64,000 nt of DNA from positions 1 through 64,000 of the forward strand of contig JAGYOH010000013.1 of the NCBI GenBank assembly GCA_018399635.1. The letters run 5' to 3'. Below the pieces are notes generated by a model that saw only the letters and a program-made list of their open reading frames with translations, did no database searches and was not told the DNA's origin. The translations under genes and the position numbers were made by a program. The DNA comes from Clostridia bacterium. Lineage in GTDB: Bacteria; Bacillota; Clostridia; Peptostreptococcales; Acidaminobacteraceae. Numbering within the stretch: the stretch's first letter is position 1; each line of letters begins with the position of its first letter. Positions 40,828 to 48,897 of the stretch are shown one piece after another.

Positions 40828-42441
40828 ATGAAAAAAATTCAAGATTCCCAGGAATTGACTGACCCCTTCCGGCGGCGTGTCGTTTACGGCAGGCGGGGGA
40901 TGGTAGCCACCTCCCAGCCCCTGGCCGCCCAGGCCGGGCTTGAAATCCTGCACAAGGGGGGCAATGCCGTGGACGCCGCGGTGGCCGTCGCCGCCGCCCT
41001 GACGGTGGTGGAACCTGCCAGCAACGGGATCGGAGGAGACAGCTTCGCTCTGGTCCATACCGGGGGAAGGCTTCACGGCATGAACGCCAGCGGCAGAGCG
41101 CCCCTGGGTCTGAGCATTGAAGGACTCAGGGACTTGGGGTATGAGGGGATTCCCAGGGAGGGGGTCGTCCCCATCACGGTTCCCGGCGCCCCCGGAGGCT
41201 GGGCGGCCCTCAACCGACGGTTCGGAAGGCTTTCCCTGGAGGAGGTCATGGCACCGGCCGTCCGCCTGGCGATGGAGGGCTACGGGGTCACGACCACGGT
41301 GGCCCACCTCTGGCGGCAGGCCTGCCGGGACTACGGTGAAAGACCGGGGGAGGAGGTTTTCAAGCCCTGGTTCGATACCTTCATGCCTCAGGGAAGTCCT
41401 CCCCGGGAGGGTGATCTGATGGTGCTCAAGGATCACGGGGAGACCCTCAAAGAGATTGCCGGAACCGGGGCCAGAAGCTTTTATGAAGGGGCCCTGGGGC
41501 AAAAAATCACGGACTACCTGCAGAGGCATGGTGGTTTTATGACCCTGGCGGATCTGAAGAATTTCAAGGTGGAATGGGTGGATCCCATCAGCGTGGCCTA
41601 CCGGGGGTACGAGATCTGGGAGATGCCCCCCAACGGCCAGGGCATCGTGGCCCTCATGGCCCTGAACATTCTCAAGAAAGACCATTTTCAGGAGACCCGG
41701 GACCTGTCCGGTCTCCACCGTCAGATCGAGGCCATGAAGCTGGCCTTCGCCGACGGCGAGGGGTTCGTGGCGGATCCGGATTTCATGCGGGTGACAACCC
41801 GGGATCTTCTGAGCCCGGAATACGGTCAAAGACGCCGGGCCCTGATTTCAGACAGGGCGGCCCTTCCCTCGGCGGGAGACCCTGAGGGAAGCGGTACGGT
41901 CTACCTGGCCACCGCCGATGAAGGGGGGGACATGGTTTCCATGATCCAGAGCAATTACACCGGCTTCGGTTCCGGTGTCGTCATTCCGGGTACCGGCATC
42001 GCCCTGCACAACCGGGGGGCTAATTTTTCCTTTGATCCGGCTCATCCCAATGCCCTTGCCGGGGGCAAAAGACCCTACCACACCATCATTCCCGGCTTCA
42101 TCACCCGGGGGGGAAGGGCCGTGGGTCCCTTCGGCGTCATGGGGGGCTTCATGCAGCCCCAGGGGCATCTGCAGCTGGTGATGAATCTGCTGGACTTCCA
42201 CATGGATCCCCAAAGGGCCCTGGAAGCGCCGAGATGGCAGTGGCTGGGAGGCTTGAGGGTGGGGGTCGAGGCGGGATTTCCCGAGGAGGTCCTTGCAGGT
42301 CTCGAGGCCCTGGGCCACGACCTGGTGAGGAACTACGACCCGGTCCGGATGGGTCGCGGTCAGATGATCATCAAACTGGACAACGGTCTCTACGCCGGGG
42401 GCACGGAGCCTCGGGCGGACGGGGTCGTGGCAGCCTGTTAG
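40828..42441 (+). CDS. Gamma-glutamyltransferase, cytoplasmic type
   Basis: A 537-residue Ntn-hydrolase that self-cleaves and moves or hydrolyses gamma-glutamyl groups, for example of glutathione. The predicted nucleophile is T357 in GSGTVYLATAD, and the large-subunit landmarks GGNAVDAAVA and SNGIGGDSF are intact. It lacks a signal peptide, like the YwrD-type enzymes and unlike secreted Ggt. The start is ATG 40828 after GGGAGG. It is divergent from a glutamate-synthase-like gene and co-directional with a YbaK-type deacylase, so a role in glutamyl-amide turnover is plausible but unproven. Confidence 0.88.
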   Translation: MKKIQDSQELTDPFRRRVVYGRRGMVATSQPLAAQAGLEILHKGGNAVDAAVAVAAALTVVEPASNGIGGDSFALVHTGGRLHGMNASGRAPLGLSIEGLRDLGYEGIPREGVVPITVPGAPGGWAALNRRFGRLSLEEVMAPAVRLAMEGYGVTTTVAHLWRQACRDYGERPGEEVFKPWFDTFMPQGSPPREGDLMVLKDHGETLKEIAGTGARSFYEGALGQKITDYLQRHGGFMTLADLKNFKVEWVDPISVAYRGYEIWEMPPNGQGIVALMALNILKKDHFQETRDLSGLHRQIEAMKLAFADGEGFVADPDFMRVTTRDLLSPEYGQRRRALISDRAALPSAGDPEGSGTVYLATADEGGDMVSMIQSNYTGFGSGVVIPGTGIALHNRGANFSFDPAHPNALAGGKRPYHTIIPGFITRGGRAVGPFGVMGGFMQPQGHLQLVMNLLDFHMDPQRALEAPRWQWLGGLRVGVEAGFPEEVLAGLEALGHDLVRNYDPVRMGRGQMIIKLDNGLYAGGTEPRADGVVAAC

Positions 42442-42454
42442 GAGGAATCATACA

Positions 42455-42916
42455 GTGAGTATTGAAAGCGTCAAAAGTGAGTTTCAAAGCAGGGGGCTGC
42501 CCCTTGAAGTGATTGAAATGGATACCAGCACCGCCACGGTGTCCCTGGCGGCCCGGGCCCTGGGGGTGGAGCCGGCCAGAATCGCCAAGACCATGGCCCT
42601 GCGCCTCAAGGAAGAGGATATCCTGATCCTGTCCAAGGGGGACGCCCGCCTGGACAACCGGAAATTCAAGGACCTGTTTTCCCAGAAGGCCCGGATGATT
42701 CCCCTCGACGAGGTGGAGGCGGCGACGGGGCATCCCGTGGGAGGGGTCTGTCCCTTCGGTCTGAAAACTCCCCTGAAGGTGTTTCTGGATGAATCCCTGA
42801 AAATCTTCGACGTGGTGTATCCGGCCGGCGGGGGACCCAATACCGCGGTTAAAATCACCGTCGAGGATCTGGCGGCGGTCACCGGGGGCCGCTGGGTGGA
42901 CCTGTGCCAGGTCTGA
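42455..42916 (+). CDS. YbaK/EbsC-type aminoacyl-tRNA deacylase
   Basis: A 153-residue single-domain editing protein of the YbaK/ProX family, which hydrolyses mischarged aminoacyl-tRNAs in trans. The conserved lysine lies in the stretch ARIAKTMALRL (about 41-51), and the GGVCPFGL and PAGGGPNTAVKI segments near the C-terminus match the family. Its exact editing target cannot be read. The start is GTG 42455, with AGGAGG overlapping the stop of the gamma-glutamyltransferase gene, so the two are co-transcribed. Confidence 0.88.
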   Translation: MSIESVKSEFQSRGLPLEVIEMDTSTATVSLAARALGVEPARIAKTMALRLKEEDILILSKGDARLDNRKFKDLFSQKARMIPLDEVEAATGHPVGGVCPFGLKTPLKVFLDESLKIFDVVYPAGGGPNTAVKITVEDLAAVTGGRWVDLCQV

Positions 42917-42930
42917 CCGGACCATTAAAA

Positions 42931-42960
42931 AAAGCTCAGGAGAGTTTTCTCCTGAGCTTT
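42931..42960. terminator. Bidirectional terminator between ybaK-type and PDO genes
   Basis: A perfect 13-bp stem (42931-42943 with 42948-42960), GTTT loop, with A-rich and T-rich ends that serve both converging units. Confidence 0.85.
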
Positions 42961-42967
42961 GTGTTGG

Positions 42968-43609
42968 CTAGAGGGCTTCGATGGTCTTGAGGAATTCCTC
43001 AAGGGGCTGGTTGCCCACCAGATCCGGTCCTTCATTGAAGATGATCTTGGGGACGCCGCTGACGTTGAAGCGGTTGGACAGTTCGCCGAAGGTGTTGGCT
43101 TCCACCATCTCCGCGTTGACCATGGGATTGAGCATGGCGATCTTGTGGGCCTTGGCCACGGCACCCGGGCAATGGGGGCAGGACAGGGTGACGAAGACCT
43201 TGATGTTGACCGGGGTGTTGATTTTTTCGATTCTCTCGACGATTTCCTGGGGCAGCGCTTCGCCGACACCGGAGACTTCCAGCACACCGGTGATAAAGGA
43301 ATTGATTTCGTGGCCGGCGGGAATGCCGTAGTATTTCACGCCCAGATCCTTGCCTGCTTCGTCCAGAAGGACGATGGCGGGAACCATTTCCACGCCCAGC
43401 TCACCGGCTCTTGCCGCATCTTTTTGTGCATCAAGGACTTCAAGGGAGATTTTTTCACTGAGTTCAGCCATCTCCTCCATGTAGCCCTTGGTATCTTCAC
43501 AGGATTCGCAGCCGCTTTCCTCGGTGAAGACGACGATCTTCACCTCTTTTTCCATGGGGGCGAAAATCTCTGAAATCTGCTTTCGGATATCATCGTTCAA
43601 AAATGCCAT
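42968..43609 (-). CDS. Protein disulfide oxidoreductase with two thioredoxin folds
   Basis: A 213-residue PDO-type protein with two thioredoxin-like halves, each with a redox pair: C34-E-S-C37 in the first and C144-P-H-C147 in the second. Two-domain PDOs are best known from hyperthermophilic archaea and act as glutaredoxin-like hubs. In anaerobic bacteria they often pair with a dedicated thioredoxin reductase. Here trxB lies 17 bases upstream on the same strand, so the pair is very likely an operon that passes electrons from the reductase to protein disulfides. AGGAGG precedes the ATG. Confidence 0.88.
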   Translation of the reverse strand: MAFLNDDIRKQISEIFAPMEKEVKIVVFTEESGCESCEDTKGYMEEMAELSEKISLEVLDAQKDAARAGELGVEMVPAIVLLDEAGKDLGVKYYGIPAGHEINSFITGVLEVSGVGEALPQEIVERIEKINTPVNIKVFVTLSCPHCPGAVAKAHKIAMLNPMVNAEMVEANTFGELSNRFNVSGVPKIIFNEGPDLVGNQPLEEFLKTIEAL

Positions 43610-43626
43610 TGTTATTCCTCCTAAAA

Positions 43627-44595
43627 TTATAATTTATTCACAAAATCATTTGCGCTCAGGGCCGCCTTGGCGCCGTCTGCAGCGGAAATGATGATTTGCT
43701 TGTAGGGACCGTCGGTGATGTCTCCTGCGGCGTAGATGCCGGGGACATCGGTTTCTCCCAGGGGGTTGACCATGATTTCCTTCTTGTCGTTCAAGGCGAC
43801 GAGGCCTTCAAAGAGCTCGGACTTCGGCAGGTAACCGATTTCCACGAAGAGTCCCTCCGCCGTGATGTCGATTTCTTCTCCCTGGGTCTTGTCCAGGGCG
43901 GTGACGTGGGTCAGAAGGTTTCCCCCCTTGATTTCAAGAATCTGGGTCTGAAGGTGGACTTCCACATTCTCAAGACTCATCAGTTTGTCGATGAGGACCT
44001 TGTCGGCCCTGAAATCGCTGCGGTGGACCAGCTTCACCTTGCTTGAGGTCTTGGAAAGGTCGATGGCCGCCTCCACCGCCGAGTTGCCGCCGCCGGCGAC
44101 GATGACATCCCTTCCGGTGAAGAGGGGACCGTCACAGATGGCGCAGTAGGCGACGCCCCGTCCTGAAAATTCCTTTTCGCCGGGAACGCCGAGTTTTCTC
44201 GGCTTGGAGCCGGTGGCCAGGATCAGGGTCTTCGCCCTGTAGGTCTTGCCGTCGCTTGAACTCACCAGCTTGGGGCTGCCCTCGACGATGCCCTCCACCA
44301 GGACGTCCGTGGTGACGGGCACCTGGTATTCCTTGACATGGGCTTCGAAATTGTGGACCATGTCCTCCCCGGTGAGGAAGGGGTAGCCCAGGTAGTTTTC
44401 AACGCTGGAGGTATCGAGAACCTGACCCCCCATGCGCTCGGCGATGATGCCCACTTCAAGGCCCTTTCTTTTGGCGTAGAGGGCGGCGCCGAGTCCGGCG
44501 GGGCCCCCGCCGATGATGATGGTATCGTAGAGAGTGCCGGGATCGAGGGCTTTCGCCTTTTCGCCGCCGACGTTGATGCTGAAGTCTAAACTCAT
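43627..44595 (-). CDS. trxB: Thioredoxin reductase (TrxB)
   Basis: A 322-residue flavoprotein with an N-terminal GGGPAG dinucleotide motif (29-34) after a short extension of about 20 residues not seen in E. coli TrxB. The active-site pair C151-A-I-C154-DGP and the second nucleotide site GGGNSAVEAA follow, and GIYAAGDITDGPYKQ binds FAD near the end. It reduces thioredoxin-fold partners. The downstream PDO gene is the obvious candidate. The ATG at 44595 fits the Shine-Dalgarno GAGGTG better than the GTG at 44604, which overlaps it. Confidence 0.92.
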   Translation of the reverse strand: MSLDFSINVGGEKAKALDPGTLYDTIIIGGGPAGLGAALYAKRKGLEVGIIAERMGGQVLDTSSVENYLGYPFLTGEDMVHNFEAHVKEYQVPVTTDVLVEGIVEGSPKLVSSSDGKTYRAKTLILATGSKPRKLGVPGEKEFSGRGVAYCAICDGPLFTGRDVIVAGGGNSAVEAAIDLSKTSSKVKLVHRSDFRADKVLIDKLMSLENVEVHLQTQILEIKGGNLLTHVTALDKTQGEEIDITAEGLFVEIGYLPKSELFEGLVALNDKKEIMVNPLGETDVPGIYAAGDITDGPYKQIIISAADGAKAALSANDFVNKL

Positions 44596-44610
44596 AATTT
44601 TCACCTCGAA

Positions 44611-45345
44611 TTATTTTGTTCTGGAAATGATCTTGCAGACGGCGGATTCCGAGAGTCCGCCGAAGAGGAGGCCGATGTCCTTCAAGGAGAGGGTGGTCTT
44701 TTTCCGGAATTTCAGCAATGCCTCGTTTCTCAGGGCCTTGTTCGCGAGAAAGTCATCGAGGGCCAGCCCGTATTCTCCGGCGATTTCCTGCAGGATCTCC
44801 TGCCCCTTTTCATAGGACCGGATGCAGTCCGCCGTGTTTTCACAGTGGGGTCCTTCCCGCATGCAGACCTCGTGGGTTTCGGGGTCCAGGACCAGGATCT
44901 GCTCCTTGTGGGAGTCGGCCAGGGTGAAGATGATTTCTGTGTCGATGAGCGCTTTTAACGAAATCCCGTGGTTCAACACCGGGTCGGGGGGCTTGAAGGC
45001 TTTGAGCACCTCCGTCAGCGCCTCAGGGGTCTTGATCAGGGTGGACCGGTACCGGTCCTTGAAGACCCTGCCCCGGTCCTTCAAGAGGTAGCTGAGGGAA
45101 ATGTTGATGGATTTCATGATCTTCGAGATGTCGCTGCCGTGGTCGTAGACCACGAGTCTGTAACAGGTCTCGTCATGGATCATGACCCCGTAGATCTTGA
45201 AGTTGAACTGGCGCTTCTTCTCCAGGAGGAGATCTAAAAATTTTGCCCGGTCTTCATCGGATTCAAAGATTCGCTTGCCGGGGACCCCTCGCTGCTCGAT
45301 TTCATAGGTCCCGTAAGGAATTTTTTCTCGCGCTTTCCGAGGCAT
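44611..45345 (-). CDS. RAYT-like Y1 transposase relative without HUH motif
   Basis: A 244-residue protein that follows the IS200/REP-associated transposase (COG1943) pattern: YGTYEIEQRG at 11-20, KIYGVMIHDE near 50-59, KSINISLSYLLK and VFKDRYRS (94-101). The DNA-cutting HUH dyad normally found as NHxH is C61-Y62-R63 here, while a helix tyrosine (Y86) remains. A C-terminal helix-turn-helix (about 219-240, LSLKDIGLLFGG) and a Cys-rich stretch (C161, C168, C174) follow. It is therefore probably a domesticated, non-cutting binder of REP-like DNA. The start is ATG 45345 after GAGGTG. It sits directly upstream of trxB on the same strand. Confidence 0.7.
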   Translation of the reverse strand: MPRKAREKIPYGTYEIEQRGVPGKRIFESDEDRAKFLDLLLEKKRQFNFKIYGVMIHDETCYRLVVYDHGSDISKIMKSINISLSYLLKDRGRVFKDRYRSTLIKTPEALTEVLKAFKPPDPVLNHGISLKALIDTEIIFTLADSHKEQILVLDPETHEVCMREGPHCENTADCIRSYEKGQEILQEIAGEYGLALDDFLANKALRNEALLKFRKKTTLSLKDIGLLFGGLSESAVCKIISRTK

Positions 45346-45364
45346 AAGCATCACCTCAAGGACC

Positions 45365-45393
45365 ACGATACAACAAAAGGGAACGGTTGTCAA
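45365..45393 (-). promoter_or_regulatory. Promoter of the RAYT-like gene inside the REP-like element
   Basis: On the minus strand TTGACA (45393-45388) is spaced 17 bases from TATCGT (45370-45365). The -35 occupies the loop of the REP-like hairpin. Confidence 0.45.
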
Positions 45394-45404
45394 GTACCGT
45401 CCCC
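45379..45404 (-). repeat. REP-like hairpin of the GGGGACGGT type
   Basis: On the minus strand GGGGACGGT (45404-45396) and ACCGTTCCC (45387-45379) form a 9-bp stem with one mismatch and an 8-base loop. REP elements of this kind (GGGGAC tetranucleotide start) flank RAYT genes in many genomes. This one lies 34 bases before the RAYT-like start. No second copy was seen in the window's intergenic DNA. Confidence 0.6.
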
Positions 45405-45411
45405 TAATTTT

Positions 45412-45777
45412 TCAGGTGATTTTTTCTGTGAATTCGAAGCGCTCGTTGTTGGGGCCCTTGATGAAGATGATCCTGGCGCTTCCCACGATCCGGGGTTCTC
45501 CGATGATGTCGATGTGGTGATTGTGCAGTTTGATCATCACCTCGTCCAGGGAGTCCACCTTGAAGGCCATGTGGTCGATGGCCCCCCTCAGGGGACGATA
45601 GGCGCTGTTCTCTTTCTTGATGAGCTCGATGACCGTGCCGCCGGCGTCGAGAAAGACCAGGTGGGAGTCCGGGTATTCGTACTCCTTGAGGACCTCGCAA
45701 CCGAGAATTTTGGTGTAGAAGGCCTTGGATGCCTTCAAATCGTCGACGTAGACTCCGATGTGTCCGAAGGTGTACAT
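45412..45777 (-). CDS. VOC (glyoxalase/bleomycin-resistance) family protein
   Basis: A 121-residue single VOC domain made of two beta-alpha-beta-beta-beta units. Metal-ligand candidates sit in the normal places: H6 (FGHIGVYV), E in VIELI (about 51), H69 (DHMAFKV) and E in ERFEF near the end. This is the pattern of lactoylglutathione lyase-like and methylmalonyl-CoA epimerase-like members. Which reaction it runs is unknown. GGGAGG precedes the start. It is transcribed with the same direction as the SPFH/NfeD pair upstream of it, and the REP-like hairpin follows its stop. Confidence 0.82.
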   Translation of the reverse strand: MYTFGHIGVYVDDLKASKAFYTKILGCEVLKEYEYPDSHLVFLDAGGTVIELIKKENSAYRPLRGAIDHMAFKVDSLDEVMIKLHNHHIDIIGEPRIVGSARIIFIKGPNNERFEFTEKIT

Positions 45778-45792
45778 GGGCGCCTCCCTTCT

Positions 45793-46758
45793 TTACGATT
45801 CAGTGACGTCTTCAGGTGTCGCTTCAGGTTTTGCAGGGGCGGGGGCCGGTTCCGGCCTGTCATCGGCAATCATTTCCTTCAAGGAGGCGGCCATACCGGC
45901 CAGACTCTGGATCTCTGAAGGAATGATGATCTTGGTGGCGGTGCCCTTGGAGACCTCCACGAAGGCGTCGAAACTTCTCAGGGTGAGGATTTCCTTGTTG
46001 GGGGCCGCTTCCTTGATCATCTTGATGGCCATGGCCTCGCCCTCGGCCACCCGGATGGCGGCTTCCTTCTTGGCTTCGGCCTGGAGGATGAAGGCGGTCT
46101 TCTCCCCCTCGGCATACAGAATCTGGGATTCCTTCTTGCCCTCGGCGATGAGAATGGCGGACCGCTTCTGTCCCTCGGCCCTGAGGATGCTTTCCCGTCG
46201 CTCCCGCTCGGCCCGCATCTGCTTCTCCATGGCGTTTTGAATGTCCTCGGGAGGCAGGATGTTCTTCACCTCGACCCGGTTGACCCGGATTCCCCAGGGG
46301 TCCGTGGCCTCGTCGAGGGTGGCCCTCATCTGGGTGTTGATGAGGTCCCGGCTGGTGAGGGTTTCATCGAGCTCGAGCTGGCCGATGATGTTTCTCAGGG
46401 TGGTGGCGGTGAGGTTTTCAATGGCCAGGATGGGCCGGGCCACACCGTAGGCGTAAAGTTTCGGATCGGTGATCTGGTAGAAGACCACGGTATCGATGGT
46501 CATGGTGACGTTGTCCTTGGTGATGACGGGCTGGGGCGGGAAGTCGATGACCTGTTCCTTGAGATCCACCTTCTGGACCACCCGGTCGATGATGGGCATT
46601 TTAAGGTGGAGGCCCACGCTCCAGGTGGTGAGATAGCCTCCGAGGCGTTCAATGACGAAGGCGGTGGCCTGGGGCACGATCCGGACATTGGTGATGACCA
46701 GGACTGAACCCAGAATCACGATGAAGAGAATCAAAAATAAGTCTAGCATGTCGATCAT
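45793..46758 (-). CDS. SPFH/band 7 membrane scaffold protein (QmcA-like)
   Basis: A 321-residue protein with an N-terminal membrane anchor (about 4-24), an SPFH/prohibitin domain with the motif ITKDNVTMTIDTVVFYQI, and a long charged coiled coil (about 180-270), then a Pro/Ala-rich tail. Such proteins form rings or lipid microdomains at the membrane. The start codon overlaps the stop of the NfeD gene (ATGA), which supports 46758; ATG 46749 is possible by its Shine-Dalgarno spacing. Pairing of NfeD with an SPFH protein is a well-known arrangement. Confidence 0.92.
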   Translation of the reverse strand: MIDMLDLFLILFIVILGSVLVITNVRIVPQATAFVIERLGGYLTTWSVGLHLKMPIIDRVVQKVDLKEQVIDFPPQPVITKDNVTMTIDTVVFYQITDPKLYAYGVARPILAIENLTATTLRNIIGQLELDETLTSRDLINTQMRATLDEATDPWGIRVNRVEVKNILPPEDIQNAMEKQMRAERERRESILRAEGQKRSAILIAEGKKESQILYAEGEKTAFILQAEAKKEAAIRVAEGEAMAIKMIKEAAPNKEILTLRSFDAFVEVSKGTATKIIIPSEIQSLAGMAASLKEMIADDRPEPAPAPAKPEATPEDVTES

Positions 46759-47186
46759 CCTTTCTTGACTTTGAGGCGCACGCCGCTGACGGATTCCACC
46801 TCGACGGTGGTGCCTTCAGGGAGCTCTTCCTCGCTGTAGGCGGTCCAGATCTGGCCATTGACCTTGATCTGACCGGTTTCATGGGTGGTGATGGCTTTGG
46901 TGACGATTCCCGTCGCCCCGATGTATCCGTCGATATTGGTTTTTTCTTCTCCCACGTGGAGGTGGCGCTTCACCAGGGGTTTGGTGAAGACCAGGGAGAG
47001 GACGGAGGCCAGGACGAAGACAATGATTTGAAGCAGGAGGGAATCGATGAAAAAGGCGGTGATGAGGGCCGCTAGAGCGCCCAGGGCGAACCAGATGGAG
47101 GTCAGCCCCAGGGAAATGATTTCAAGAATCACGAAAAGTATCATTAAAGCGGTCCAGATGATCTGGGGGGATAGACTCAATGGCAT
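46755..47186 (-). CDS. NfeD-like membrane protein
   Basis: A 143-residue short NfeD (NfeD1b type): two to three membrane helices (about 10-70) followed by an OB-fold domain with GATGIVTKA and GQIKVNGQIWTAYSEE. It lacks the serine protease domain of long NfeD proteins. AGGAGG precedes the ATG. It is translationally coupled to the SPFH gene, the usual partner with which it forms a membrane complex. Confidence 0.92.
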   Translation of the reverse strand: MPLSLSPQIIWTALMILFVILEIISLGLTSIWFALGALAALITAFFIDSLLLQIIVFVLASVLSLVFTKPLVKRHLHVGEEKTNIDGYIGATGIVTKAITTHETGQIKVNGQIWTAYSEEELPEGTTVEVESVSGVRLKVKKG

Positions 47187-47309
47187 GGGAACCTCCTTGT
47201 CGGTTGAAATTGGCTTGCTATAAGTAGTTACCCCAAGGGGGCCGGCTTCAATAAAATATTTTCAAAATCGGATTCAGGACACCGGCATGCCTTTTTGCGG
47301 GGAATCAGT

Positions 47310-47315
47310 TATAAT
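47310..47315 (+). promoter_or_regulatory. -10 element before the alpha-hydroxy-acid dehydrogenase gene
   Basis: A perfect TATAAT at 47310-47315, 62 bases before the start codon. The -35 region (near 47287) is poor, so an activator may be needed or the call may be chance. The 190-base gap 47187-47376 otherwise holds a short CCCC-AA-GGGG repeat and nothing else recognised. Confidence 0.35.
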
Positions 47316-47376
47316 GGGGGTGTCGGTTTGAATTTTTCTCAGCAAGGGGATTGGATCGAGGAGGATACTGAAAAGG

Positions 47377-48411
47377 ATGAATTACAATGAAGCCCGTTTA
47401 AAAACAAAAACAATGGAAAATTTTTCATGCAAGTCCTGTGAAGTCTGCAACGGCGTGGCCTGCAGGGGCGAGGTCCCCGGGGTGGGGGGCAAGGGGACCG
47501 GCAGCGGTTTCACCCGGAACTTCGCCAAGATCAAGGAAGTGATGCTTCAGATGGACACCCTGTATGAGGCCGGCGTCATCGACACCGGCATCGAACTCTT
47601 CGGGACCTCCTTCGAAACCCCGATTTTCGCCGCTCCCGTGGGAGGCCTGGCCAACGCCTACAACGATTCCATGACGGACTATGAATATTCTAAAGCCATC
47701 CTCGAGGGGACCCTGAGGGGGGGCGGCAGCGGCTTTCTCGCCGACGGCATCGCACCGGAACAATTCCAGGGGCCCCTGAGGGCCCTGAAGGAAAAAGAGG
47801 GAAGGGGCGTCCCCACCATCAAGCCCTGGGAGGACCCGGAGGTCTTTGAAAAAATGGCCATGGCCCGGGAGGCCGGAGCCATGGGCCTCGCCATGGACGT
47901 GGACGCCGCCGGACTCACCCTCCTGGCGGATCTGGGCAAACCGGTGCATCCCAAGTCAGCCGCCACCCTGAAAACCTACATCGACCAGGCGGGACTGCCC
48001 TTCGTCATCAAGGGGATCATGACCCCCGGGGCCGCCTTGAAAGCCCTGGAGGCGGGGGCCTACGGCATCGTGGTGTCCAACCACGGGGGACGGGTTCTCG
48101 ACCATACCCCGGCCACCATCGAGGTACTGCCGGCCATCAAGGCCGCCGTGGGGGACAAAATAAAAATCTTCATCGACGGCGGCATCCGGACCGGTCATGA
48201 CGTTTTCAAATGCCTGGCCCTGGGCGCCGACGCCGTCCTCATCGGCAGACCCTACGCCCTGGCAGCCTTTGGCGGCGGGTCCGAGGCCGTTGAATCCTAC
48301 ACCAGGCAGCTGACGGCAGAGCTGGTGGACGCCATGAGGATGACCGGCGCCCTGAGTCTCGATCAGATCGATGAGACCCGGGTGATCCGGGAGTCGGCCC
48401 TGGGCTTCTAG
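47377..48411 (+). CDS. FMN-dependent alpha-hydroxy-acid dehydrogenase-like protein with N-terminal Cys cluster
   Basis: A 344-residue TIM-barrel flavoprotein of the lactate/glycolate oxidase family. The FMN-site motifs SNHGGRVLDH and DGGIRTGHDVFKCLALGADAV are intact. Unlike classic oxidases it carries C18, C21, C24 and C29 at the N-terminus, which may bind an iron-sulfur cluster and fit electron transfer in an anaerobe rather than oxygen use. The exact acid substrate is unknown. ATG 47377 follows GAGGAGG at longer spacing. Its stop overlaps that of the convergent YaiI-type gene. Confidence 0.82.
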   Translation: MNYNEARLKTKTMENFSCKSCEVCNGVACRGEVPGVGGKGTGSGFTRNFAKIKEVMLQMDTLYEAGVIDTGIELFGTSFETPIFAAPVGGLANAYNDSMTDYEYSKAILEGTLRGGGSGFLADGIAPEQFQGPLRALKEKEGRGVPTIKPWEDPEVFEKMAMAREAGAMGLAMDVDAAGLTLLADLGKPVHPKSAATLKTYIDQAGLPFVIKGIMTPGAALKALEAGAYGIVVSNHGGRVLDHTPATIEVLPAIKAAVGDKIKIFIDGGIRTGHDVFKCLALGADAVLIGRPYALAAFGGGSEAVESYTRQLTAELVDAMRMTGALSLDQIDETRVIRESALGF

Positions 48412-48842
48412 AGTTTTTCAAGCAGGTCGGTGAGGCCTTTGAGAAAGGCCTCATCCCGGGTCTTGTCCCTTTTCTTCTGTCTGGAGTAGATCCGATGTTT
48501 GCGTCGAAGTTCGGCCTGGGCATGGCGGCGGCCGAGGAGTCCCTGGATATTGCCTTCGTCGATCACGAGACCGTCCTGGGTGAGGACCGAGGCTTTTTTG
48601 GCCAGGGCCATGGCGGCGAGACCGTAATCCTGGGTGATAAGCAGGTCGCCGGCCTGGAGTCGATTGGCGATGTAATAGTCGGCGCCGTCTGGGCTGATGT
48701 CCACGGTGACCACCCTGGCCCCGGGGTGGGAAATTTCATGGGCATGGTTTTTGACGATCACCGACTCGACGCCATAGGCCAGGGCCTTGTCCACGGCGAT
48801 GCCCACCACGGGACAGCCGTCTGCATCAATCCATAATGACAT
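48408..48842 (-). CDS. YaiI/YqxD (UPF0178, DUF188) family protein
   Basis: A 144-residue protein with the UPF0178 pattern: WIDADGCPV at the N-terminus, DISPDGADYYIA in the middle, LITQDYGLAAMAL, and a basic tail (RRKHRIYSRQKKRDK). The fold is PIN-like, so a nuclease role has been suggested, but the function is not established. GAGGTGATG precedes the ATG. It converges on the flavoprotein gene with overlapping stops and is divergent from the methyltransferase gene. Confidence 0.88.
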   Translation of the reverse strand: MSLWIDADGCPVVGIAVDKALAYGVESVIVKNHAHEISHPGARVVTVDISPDGADYYIANRLQAGDLLITQDYGLAAMALAKKASVLTQDGLVIDEGNIQGLLGRRHAQAELRRKHRIYSRQKKRDKTRDEAFLKGLTDLLEKL

Positions 48843-48897
48843 GTCATCACCTCGACAAGATTATATCACAAGAAACCCCCTTGAAAGGAGGAAGAAA

